From positions 1,028,567 to 1,092,566 of the forward strand of contig PBLD01000001.1 in the NCBI GenBank assembly GCA_002722255.1: a stretch of 64,000 nt of DNA, read 5' to 3'. Within the stretch, counting starts at the first letter, position 1, and every line of letters starts with the position of its first letter. The DNA comes from Winogradskyella sp. Its GTDB lineage: Bacteria; Bacteroidota; Bacteroidia; Flavobacteriales; Flavobacteriaceae. Below are positions 31,621-38,853 of the stretch, in pieces. The notes below the pieces were generated by a model, which ran no database searches, was not told where the DNA came from, and worked only from the letters and a program-made list of their open reading frames with translations. Both the position numbers and the translations under genes were made by a program.

Positions 31621-34161
31621 ATGAAGAACAAAATTCAACACTACGTCCAAGGACAGTGGACTACAGGAAAAGAAGAAGGAGCACCAATTTACGACGCCAT
31701 AACAGGCGAACACTTCACAAATTGGGCTGTTGAAGGATTAGATATTCCTGAAGTTCTTAATTACGGACGCACTAAAGGAGGCGAAGTACTTCGTAAAATG
31801 ACGTTTCAAGAGCGTGGTAATATGCTCAAAAAATTGGCACTTTACCTTACAAAACGCAAAGAACAATTTTACGATTTAAGTTACAGAACTGGTGCAACGC
31901 GTGTAGATAGTTGGATAGATATTGAAGGTGGTTTTGGTAACTTGTTTGCCAACGCATCATTACGAAAATTGTTTCCAAACAAACCGTTTCACGTAGAAGG
32001 CGACCCAATCGATTTATCTCGTGGAGGACGCTTTATGGCGCATCATATAATGGTGCCAAAAAAAGGTGTTGCAGTACATATCAACGCATTTAACTTCCCA
32101 GTTTGGGGAATGTTAGAAAAGTGTGCTGTAAACTGGATGGCTGGTGTGCCAGCAGTGGTTTTACCAGCACCATCATCATCTTATTTGGCTGAAGCTGTAG
32201 CGAGAGAAATTATCAATTCAGGTATTTTACCAGAAGGCGCACTTCAAATCATAAACGGAACCGTAAAAACTGTTTTAGATACGGTTGAATCTCAAGATGT
32301 CGTAACTTTTACGGGTTCGGCAGCAACAGGTCGCTTATTAAAAGCGCATCCAAGATTAATTGAAGAATCTGTGCCTTTTACTATGGAAGCCGATTCGTTA
32401 AATGCGTCAATTTTAGGGGAAGATGCAGTTCCTGGAACACCAGAATTCGACTTGTTTGTTAAGGAAGTTCGAAAGGAAATGACGGTAAAGGCCGGACAAA
32501 AATGTACAGCCATCCGACGCATTATCGTTCCAGAAAATTTAGTTGAAGATGTTCAAATTGCATTAGCAAAAGAACTCGATAAAGTAACCATTGGAGACCC
32601 AAGACTTAAAGAAGTACGGATGGGCTCATTGGTAAGCAAACAACAAGTTGAAGCTGTAAAAAGTTCTATTGCAGATATCAGCAAAGAAGCTGAAATGGTT
32701 TATGGCAATTTAGATAATATTGAAACCATTGGAGCAGATGCTAATAAAGGTGCATTCATCAGTCCAGTGGTGTTTAGAACAGATAATCCTTTCCGAAATA
32801 ATGTTGTTCACGAGCGCGAAGCGTTTGGGCCAGTAAGTACCATTATGCCATACAAGTCAATGGACGAAGCTGTGCAATTAGCGCAAATGGGTAAAGGGTC
32901 GTTAGTGTCTTCTATTGCAACTTATGATGATAACATTGCAACTGATTATGTTGTAAATGCCGCAAGTCATCACGGAAGAATTTTGGTGATTAATCGCGAA
33001 ATGGCAAAACAAAGTACAGGTCACGGTTCGCCGTTACCGTACTTGGTTCACGGAGGTCCAGGACGTGCTGGTGGTGGAGAAGAAATGGGAGGAATGCGTG
33101 GTATTAAACACTATTTGCAACGTACAGCCATTCAAGGAACACCATCAACAATTACAGAAATCACTGGCATATATCAGCAAAATGCAAAATATAAGGAAGC
33201 TGAAGACCATCCGTTTAAGTACCATTGGGAAGATATTCAACCAGGAATGTCTTTAAAAACGCATAAGCGTACACTTACGGATACTGATATTCAGAATTTT
33301 GCCAATTTAACTTGGGACCATTTTTACGCACATACAGATATTACTTCTTTAGATGGAAGTATTTTTGAAAAACGAACAGCGCACGGTTATTTTATAATTT
33401 CGGCTGCAGCTGGATTGTTTGTGTATCCAAATAAAGGTCCTGTAGCGGCAAATTACGGTTTGGATTCTATCCGATTTTTAAGACCATTATACCACAATGA
33501 TACCATTTATGTGCGTTTAACCTGTAAGGAAAAAGTGGATAGAGATGTCTCATCAACCGAGCATCCAAGTGGTATTGTAAAATGGCACGTTGAGGTTTTT
33601 GATGCTAATTTTGAAAACCGACCAGAAAGTCAAAAAACAGACAAAGACAGTCCGTTGGTTGCCGTGGCTACCATCTTAACAATGGTTCAGAAAAAGCAAG
33701 AAACCTTTGTTGAAATGACCGAAGAAAAAATCAACGAATGCTTATCAAAGTTAAAAGCAGACGCTAAACCAAAATGGGGAATTATGACGCCTCAACATAT
33801 GATTGAGCATTTAGAATACACTTATAAAATTGCATCAGGCGAAATTCAAGATTTTGAAATTGCCACACCAGAGAAGATTTTAGACAAGGTGCACGCAAGC
33901 TTGTATAACTATAGAAAGTTTCCACAAAATTCTCAATTTCCACAGTTAGAAAAAGACACGCTAGACGATTTAAAACATCAAGATTTAGAAACAGCGATTG
34001 AGAAGTTTAAGGAACAACGCAAAAAATACATCGAGTTTTTCAAGGAAAATCCAGATGCTAAATTGAAGAATTTAGTATTTGGCGAGTTGAATCGTTACGA
34101 ATCTTACTTGCTCGAAAGAAAACATTTAAACCATCATTTTGAACAATTTGGATTAATATAA
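31621..34161 (+). CDS. paaZ: Bifunctional ring-opening enzyme PaaZ with extra C-terminal DUF1569/DinB-like domain
   Basis: 846 residues. Residues 1-530: aldehyde dehydrogenase (Cys in VKAGQKCTAIRR, Glu in FTMEADSLNAS). Residues 540-690: MaoC-like hotdog hydratase (FANLTWDHFYAHTD, ERTAHGYFIISAAAGLF variant KRTAHGYF). This matches the usual ~680-residue PaaZ, which opens oxepin-CoA and oxidises the aldehyde. About 150 further residues (694-846) have MTPQHMIEHLEY and RKHLNHHFEQFG, resembling DUF1569/DinB-like helical metal-binding proteins. One uninterrupted frame, so a genuine fusion. Confidence 0.9.
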   Translation: MKNKIQHYVQGQWTTGKEEGAPIYDAITGEHFTNWAVEGLDIPEVLNYGRTKGGEVLRKMTFQERGNMLKKLALYLTKRKEQFYDLSYRTGATRVDSWIDIEGGFGNLFANASLRKLFPNKPFHVEGDPIDLSRGGRFMAHHIMVPKKGVAVHINAFNFPVWGMLEKCAVNWMAGVPAVVLPAPSSSYLAEAVAREIINSGILPEGALQIINGTVKTVLDTVESQDVVTFTGSAATGRLLKAHPRLIEESVPFTMEADSLNASILGEDAVPGTPEFDLFVKEVRKEMTVKAGQKCTAIRRIIVPENLVEDVQIALAKELDKVTIGDPRLKEVRMGSLVSKQQVEAVKSSIADISKEAEMVYGNLDNIETIGADANKGAFISPVVFRTDNPFRNNVVHEREAFGPVSTIMPYKSMDEAVQLAQMGKGSLVSSIATYDDNIATDYVVNAASHHGRILVINREMAKQSTGHGSPLPYLVHGGPGRAGGGEEMGGMRGIKHYLQRTAIQGTPSTITEITGIYQQNAKYKEAEDHPFKYHWEDIQPGMSLKTHKRTLTDTDIQNFANLTWDHFYAHTDITSLDGSIFEKRTAHGYFIISAAAGLFVYPNKGPVAANYGLDSIRFLRPLYHNDTIYVRLTCKEKVDRDVSSTEHPSGIVKWHVEVFDANFENRPESQKTDKDSPLVAVATILTMVQKKQETFVEMTEEKINECLSKLKADAKPKWGIMTPQHMIEHLEYTYKIASGEIQDFEIATPEKILDKVHASLYNYRKFPQNSQFPQLEKDTLDDLKHQDLETAIEKFKEQRKKYIEFFKENPDAKLKNLVFGELNRYESYLLERKHLNHHFEQFGLI

Positions 34162-34163
34162 TT

Positions 34164-34922
34164 ATGTCAGAACAACAACCATACGTAAAACAAACCATAG
34201 AAAACCAAGTAGGATACATTGAATTTTTTCATCCTGCGCATAACTCATTACCAGGAAATATTCTAGCTGAATTAGCACAAACTATCACCAACGCTGGTGG
34301 TAACGATGACATTAAAGTCATCGTTCTTAAAAGTGGAGGCGATAGAACATTTTGTGCTGGAGCAAGTTTTAATGAGCTTATCAATATCGATGATGAAGCC
34401 ACAGGGAAAGTCTTCTTTTCAGGATTTGCTAACGTGATTAATGCGATGCGAAAATGTCCAAAATTTATCATTGGTCGCGTGCAAGGAAAAACCGTTGGAG
34501 GTGGAGTAGGAGTTGCGTCGGCAACTGATTATTGTATGGCAACAAAATTTGCAGCCATAAAGTTGAGTGAACTAAACGTTGGTATCGGTCCGTTTGTGGT
34601 TGGTCCAGCTGTAGAGCGCAAGTTAGGTTTAAGCGGAATGTCACAAATCGCCATTGATGCCAATACCTTTTATCCAGCAGAATGGGCAAAACAAAAAGGC
34701 TTATTTACACAAGTGTTTGATACTACAGAAGCATTAGACGAAGCCGTAAAAACCTTTGCTGAAGATCTTTGCAACTACAATCCGGAAGCAATGAAAGAAA
34801 TGAAGAAAATCTTTTGGCAAGGTACCGAAGATTGGGATACGCTTCTAGCTGAAAGAGCAGCCATTAGTGGTCGCTTGGTATTAAGTGATTTTACAAAAGA
34901 AACATTAAAACGATTTAAGTAA
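34164..34922 (+). CDS. Enoyl-CoA hydratase/isomerase family protein (PaaF position)
   Basis: 252 residues, crotonase fold (TFCAGASFNELI oxyanion loop, KTVGGGVGVASATDYCMA). By position it is the candidate 2,3-dehydroadipyl-CoA hydratase. However, the first of the two catalytic Glu of classical hydratases (GGGxE) is Gly here (GGGVG), while the second (LSELNVGIG) is kept. It is therefore not a standard PaaF and may be an isomerase or divergent hydratase. It starts 2 bases after the paaZ stop. Confidence 0.78.
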   Translation: MSEQQPYVKQTIENQVGYIEFFHPAHNSLPGNILAELAQTITNAGGNDDIKVIVLKSGGDRTFCAGASFNELINIDDEATGKVFFSGFANVINAMRKCPKFIIGRVQGKTVGGGVGVASATDYCMATKFAAIKLSELNVGIGPFVVGPAVERKLGLSGMSQIAIDANTFYPAEWAKQKGLFTQVFDTTEALDEAVKTFAEDLCNYNPEAMKEMKKIFWQGTEDWDTLLAERAAISGRLVLSDFTKETLKRFK

Positions 34923-34925
34923 AGA

Positions 34926-35042
34926 TAAGCCCATCCTAACCTTCCCAGAGGGAAGGAACTAGTAAATAGAGTAAATGAAAGAACACGTAACAATAAAAGC
35001 ACAGGAGTGTTTTTCCCCTCTGGGGAAATTAAAAGGGGCTAT
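34926..35042. repeat. Dispersed repeat with two C/G-rich hairpins before paaY
   Basis: Contains CCTTCCC-AGA-GGGAAGG (34940-34956) and TTTCCCC-TCT-GGGGAAA (35012-35028), ending AAAAGGGGCTATATG just before paaY. Unusually C/G-blocky for this genome. Matches a repeat layout I recall from other Bacteroidota genomes. Confidence 0.6.
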
Positions 35043-35639
35043 ATGATCTACGCATTCCAAGGATACACACCAGTCGTGCATGAAAGTAGTTTCGTGCATC
35101 CGTTGGCAGCAGTCACTGGCAATGTCATCATTGGCAAAAACTGTTACATCGGTCCAGGTGCTGCCATTCGTGGGGATTGGGGACAAATCATTTTAGAGGA
35201 TGGCGTTAACGTGCAAGAAAACTGTACAGTGCATATGTTTCCAGGTAAATCTATTACCCTAAAAGAAAGTGCACACGTTGGTCACGGAGCCATCATTCAC
35301 GGAGCCAATTTGGGTCGTAACTGTCTTATTGGTATGAATACCGTAATTATGGACGATGCCGAAATTGGAGATGAAAGTATCGTTGGAGCCATGGCATTTG
35401 TTAAGGCCGAAACTAAAATTCCACCACGTAGTTTGGTGGTTGGTAATCCAGCAAAAGTTATCAAGCAGGTAAGCGACGAGATGATTGTTTGGAAAACTAA
35501 AGGAACGCAGTTATATCAGCAGTTGCCGCAAGATTGTCACAACAGTTTAAAAGCCGTTGAGCCATTACGCGAAGTTCCCGAAAATATGAAGATGCAAGAC
35601 GATATCTATAAAACGCTTCGCGAAACTTTCAAAAAATAA
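35043..35639 (+). CDS. paaY: PaaY, hexapeptide-repeat thioesterase / gamma-carbonic-anhydrase fold
   Basis: 198 residues from the ATG at 35043 (MIYAFQGYTPVVHESSFVHP), aligning with E. coli PaaY. The open frame begins earlier, at 35007, inside the repeat. Left-handed beta-helix: GNVIIGKNCYIGPGAAIRGD, HVGHGAIIHGANLG (metal His), GMNTVIMDDAEIGDESIVGA; tail QVSDEMIVWKTKGTQLYQ. Removes dead-end CoA thioesters. Last gene of the operon. Confidence 0.9.
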   Translation: MIYAFQGYTPVVHESSFVHPLAAVTGNVIIGKNCYIGPGAAIRGDWGQIILEDGVNVQENCTVHMFPGKSITLKESAHVGHGAIIHGANLGRNCLIGMNTVIMDDAEIGDESIVGAMAFVKAETKIPPRSLVVGNPAKVIKQVSDEMIVWKTKGTQLYQQLPQDCHNSLKAVEPLREVPENMKMQDDIYKTLRETFKK

Positions 35640-35673
35640 GTGTTATTACTAGAGAGAAAGACTTGGCAATTTT

Positions 35674-36147
35674 TTAAATCCTACTCAAATCAATCTCATT
35701 GGTTTCCTTTCCTGTAGATAAGGTTATTAAACTCTGCACATTCCCTAGATAAGGAAGAAGTGTTAGTTTAGAAATAAGGAAAGTCTCATAAGCTTGTATA
35801 TCTTCAACAATGAGTTTCAGTAGGTAATCATAATTTCCACTTACGCGATGGCATTCTGCAATTTCTGGGAAATTATTTATTTCAGTGACAAATTTTTCTA
35901 GATAACTTCTGGTATGACCTTGAAGGGTTATGCCAATAAATACAGTTAATTTCAAACCTACTTTCTTGTTATCTAATACAGCGACATATTTTTTGATGTA
36001 GCCTTCTTTTTCAAGCTTTTTGATACGCTCAAAAACGGGTGAAGTGGTCATTCCTAATTCTTTAGCTATGCTTTTTGTAGTGCGATTGCTGTCTTTCTGG
36101 AGTATCGCTAAAATTTGGGTGTCGATTTTATCTAGTGTATGAGACAT
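35674..36147 (-). CDS. Lrp/AsnC-family regulator
   Basis: 157 residues: N-terminal winged HTH (TKSIAKELGMTTSPVFERIKKLEKEGYI) and AsnC ligand-binding domain (VFIGITLQGHTRSYLEKF, CHRVSGNYDYLLKLIV). Such proteins sense amino acids. It is divergent from a 2-oxoacid dehydrogenase E2 gene and ilvE, so branched-chain amino-acid catabolism is the likely target (inference). Confidence 0.88.
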   Translation of the reverse strand: MSHTLDKIDTQILAILQKDSNRTTKSIAKELGMTTSPVFERIKKLEKEGYIKKYVAVLDNKKVGLKLTVFIGITLQGHTRSYLEKFVTEINNFPEIAECHRVSGNYDYLLKLIVEDIQAYETFLISKLTLLPYLGNVQSLITLSTGKETNEIDLSRI

Positions 36148-36170
36148 TAAAAATATTTTTTTTGATTACT

Positions 36171-36178
36171 CAAAATTA
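36171..36178 (-). promoter_or_regulatory. Candidate -7 box for the Lrp gene
   Basis: Minus-strand TAATTTTG (plus CAAAATTA), matching TAnnTTTG, 23 bases before the start. Confidence 0.35.
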
Positions 36179-36316
36179 ACAATTTAAAGTTTAAAATTCT
36201 TAAAGTAAGTTGTTTTGAAGATTTTTTTTCTTTTAAAAAATAAAATCAAGGGTTTTAAGAAAAGTGATATTGAATATGTCTTATCTTTAATTCTAAAATA
36301 AAACTGAATTTGTTTA

Positions 36317-37624
36317 ATGACTTTTGAACTAAAAATGCCCAAAATGGGCGAGAGCATCACAGAAGGAACCATTATTAATTGGTTAATCAATGAAGGTGAT
36401 TCTTTTGATGAAGGCGATATCATATTAGAAGTAGCCACAGATAAGGTGGATAACGAAGTGCCTGCACCAGCAGCAGGAACTTTGCTAGAAACCAAATACC
36501 AAGCAAAAGATGTGGTAAAAGTTGGTGAGGTTATCGCTCTTCTAGAAATAGAAAAATCGAAATCGAAACCGAAATCGAAAAATGATGTCACGTCGAGCGC
36601 AGTCGAGACATCAAAAACGAAGACCAAAAAGAGTCCTTCAATAGCATCTAGTATTAACAAGGAATCTCATTCGGTTTCAACTTCAGCTTCAACTTCGAAT
36701 TCAAAGTTCTTCTCACCATTAATCATTTCCATTGCAAAGGAACATCACATAAGTTTTGAAGAATTAGCAAGAATACCAGCAACCGGAAACGAAGGACGAT
36801 TAAGAAAAAGTGATGTATTCAATTATATCGAAGACGGAAGGCCTTACAAGTTTGCGCAGCCAGTGGTTCAAGATCCAACAGCTTATCGCATTCCGCAACT
36901 AACGTTCGATAAAGGCAAAGGAAAGATTGTAGAAATGGATCGTATGCGTCAAATGATTGCAGATCATATGGTGTATTCCAAGCATACGTCACCTCACGTA
37001 ACGGCTTATGTTGAAGCTGACTTAACCAATATGGTAAATTGGCGAAATGACAATAAGGTTGCGTTTCAAGAAAAATATGGCGAAAAACTAACCTTTACAC
37101 CATTGTTTGTAGAAGCCGTAGCTAAAGCAGTCAAAGATTTTCCAAATATCAATGCGTCTGTTGATGGCAGTAATATCATCGTAAAAGAAGACATTAATAT
37201 TGGTATGGCAACAGCATTACCAAGTGGAAATTTAATTGTGCCAGTCGTTAAAAATGCTGACACTAAAGACTTAAAAGAGTTAGCCGAAAACGTAAACGAG
37301 CTCGCTGGAAAAGCAAGAGAAAACAAGTTGAGTGGCGACGATATCAAAGGCAGCACCTTCACTATTTCTAATGTTGGGACGTTTGGTAGCGTAATGGGAA
37401 CACCGATTATTAACCAACCAGAAGTTGCCATTTTAGCATTAGGAATTATTAAAAAACGTGCCGAAGTGATTGAAACTGAAAAAGGCGACGAAATCGCTAT
37501 TAGAAGTATGATGTACTTATCTCTGTCTTTCGACCATCGTGTCGTAGATGGTTTCCTAGGTGGAAGCTTTGTGCGAAGAGTTGCTGATTATTTAGAGCAA
37601 TTTGATACGAATAGAAAAATATAG
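36317..37624 (+). CDS. 2-oxoacid dehydrogenase dihydrolipoyl acyltransferase (E2)
   Basis: 435 residues. Lipoyl domain 1-75 (lipoyl Lys in VATDKVDNEV), a low-complexity linker 76-135, peripheral subunit-binding domain about 136-175 (SPLIISIAKEHHISFEELAR, GRLRKSDVFNYI) and a catalytic domain to the end (LSFDHRVVDGFLGG with catalytic His and Asp). With ilvE and the fused E1 downstream it is probably the branched-chain or a related acyl-CoA-forming complex. The linker carries an in-frame dispersed repeat. No E3 gene nearby. Confidence 0.9.
   Translation: MTFELKMPKMGESITEGTIINWLINEGDSFDEGDIILEVATDKVDNEVPAPAAGTLLETKYQAKDVVKVGEVIALLEIEKSKSKPKSKNDVTSSAVETSKTKTKKSPSIASSINKESHSVSTSASTSNSKFFSPLIISIAKEHHISFEELARIPATGNEGRLRKSDVFNYIEDGRPYKFAQPVVQDPTAYRIPQLTFDKGKGKIVEMDRMRQMIADHMVYSKHTSPHVTAYVEADLTNMVNWRNDNKVAFQEKYGEKLTFTPLFVEAVAKAVKDFPNINASVDGSNIIVKEDINIGMATALPSGNLIVPVVKNADTKDLKELAENVNELAGKARENKLSGDDIKGSTFTISNVGTFGSVMGTPIINQPEVAILALGIIKKRAEVIETEKGDEIAIRSMMYLSLSFDHRVVDGFLGGSFVRRVADYLEQFDTNRKI
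36584..36612. repeat. GAGCGCAGTCGA repeat inside the E2 coding sequence
   Basis: A 29-bp imperfect palindrome: GATGTC arm, then GTCGAGCGCAGTCGA core, then GACATC arm. It shares GAGCGCAGTCGA with the intergenic REP-like repeats at 24176, 24823 and 25690. It is translated in frame as part of the flexible linker (NDVTSSAVETSK). Confidence 0.75.
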
Positions 37625-37630
37625 TTAACT

Positions 37631-37657
37631 GTCATCCTGAACTTGATTCAGGATTTC
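37631..37657. repeat. REP-like repeat before ilvE
   Basis: GTCATCCTGAACTTGATTCAGGAT hairpin, a short member of the family found in the paa operon, in the 49-base gap between the E2 gene and ilvE. Confidence 0.8.
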
Positions 37658-37673
37658 ATCATTTATAAAAATT

Positions 37674-38741
37674 ATGTCCTACAACATAGCAATCAAAAAA
37701 ATAGAAAAATCAAAAGTCGATTCCATCGACTTCAACAACATACCATTAGGAACCTCTTTTACAGATCATATGTTTATCTGCGATTATAAAGATGGTGAAT
37801 GGCAAAACCCAAGAATAGAACCTTTAGCTTTAATTCCAACGCATCCAGCAGCAATGGCGTTGCATTACGGACAAGCCATTTTTGAAGGTATGAAAGCTAA
37901 TGTAGATGCCGATGGAACACCAATGCTATTCCGTGCTGATAAAAATGCAGCGCGTTTAAACTTTAGTGCTGACCGAATGGGAATGCCAAATGTTCCAGAA
38001 GAATTATTCGTAGAAGGCTTAAAACAGCTCGTGGCTTTGGATAAAGCGTGGATTCCACCACAAGATGGTAGCGCCTTGTACTTGCGTCCGTTTATGTATG
38101 CCGATGAAGCCTTTATCGGTATGCGTGCAGCCACAAGTTACAAGTTTATCATTATGGCATCACCAGCAGGACCATTTTTTAGTAAGCGCATAAAATTGTG
38201 GGCCGAAAAGAAATTCGTTCGTGCTGTAGATGGTGGTACAGGCGAAGCAAAAGCGGCTGGAAATTACGCAGCAGCAATTCGTCCAACGGAATTGGCAAAA
38301 GCAAAAGGCTACGACCAAGTATTGTGGTTAGATGCTGTTGAGCACGAGTACATTCAAGAGGTGGGAACAATGAATATTTTCTTCAAAATCGATGGAAAAT
38401 TCATCACACCACGTCGCGATGGCGCCATTCTCGATGGCATTACCAGAATGAGCGTTATCGATATTCTAAAAGATAAAGGTTTTGAAGTCATTGAGCGTCC
38501 AATCACGCTTATCGAAATCCGTGAAGCATCAGAAAAAGGCCTTTTAGAGGAAGCTTTCGGAACAGGAACAGCCGTTGGTATTGCTTACATTCAGAGTATT
38601 GGCACAGAAAATGGCGACATTCACGTCTCTGACGAAAGTCCGGTAGGATTAGAGGTTAACGACACGCTAAATGCCATAAAAACAGGAAAAATTGAAGATA
38701 AATTCAACTGGATGATAAAGGTTGAAGAAGAGCTAGCTTAA
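37674..38741 (+). CDS. ilvE: Branched-chain amino-acid aminotransferase
   Basis: 355 residues, fold-type IV PLP enzyme. ALHYGQAIFEGMKA, RLNFSADRMGMP, GTGEAKAAGNYAAAI (PLP Lys region with AGNYA), VEHEYIQEVGTMNIFF and GTGTAVGIAYI are typical. It interconverts leucine, isoleucine and valine with their 2-oxoacids, which the surrounding E1/E2 genes could oxidise. Confidence 0.92.
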   Translation: MSYNIAIKKIEKSKVDSIDFNNIPLGTSFTDHMFICDYKDGEWQNPRIEPLALIPTHPAAMALHYGQAIFEGMKANVDADGTPMLFRADKNAARLNFSADRMGMPNVPEELFVEGLKQLVALDKAWIPPQDGSALYLRPFMYADEAFIGMRAATSYKFIIMASPAGPFFSKRIKLWAEKKFVRAVDGGTGEAKAAGNYAAAIRPTELAKAKGYDQVLWLDAVEHEYIQEVGTMNIFFKIDGKFITPRRDGAILDGITRMSVIDILKDKGFEVIERPITLIEIREASEKGLLEEAFGTGTAVGIAYIQSIGTENGDIHVSDESPVGLEVNDTLNAIKTGKIEDKFNWMIKVEEELA

Positions 38742-38749
38742 AATAATTT

Positions 38750-38833
38750 GGGCGTTACCGCAAGGGTCGGGCTTTACGCTATATCTTTTTTGCTTTTAAT
38801 GGCAAAAAAGGATGCCGCTGCAATCCCTAACGC
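38750..38833. repeat. Dispersed 84-bp repeat between ilvE and E1
   Basis: Starts GGGCGTTACC, contains GGGTCGGGCTTTACGCTATA and GGATGCCGCTGCAATCCC, ends TAACGC; terminal GCGTTA/TAACGC are inverted. Markedly more GC-rich than its neighbours. I recall highly similar sequences from many Bacteroidota genomes, but function is unknown. Confidence 0.6.
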
Positions 38834-38853
38834 AAAAATAAGTTCAGAAAACA

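Noticed and set aside
36181..36316. Regulatory RNA or riboswitch between the Lrp gene and the E2 gene
   Set aside because: AT-rich sequence with no stable or recognisable fold seen by eye; only the -7 box for the Lrp gene is supportable.
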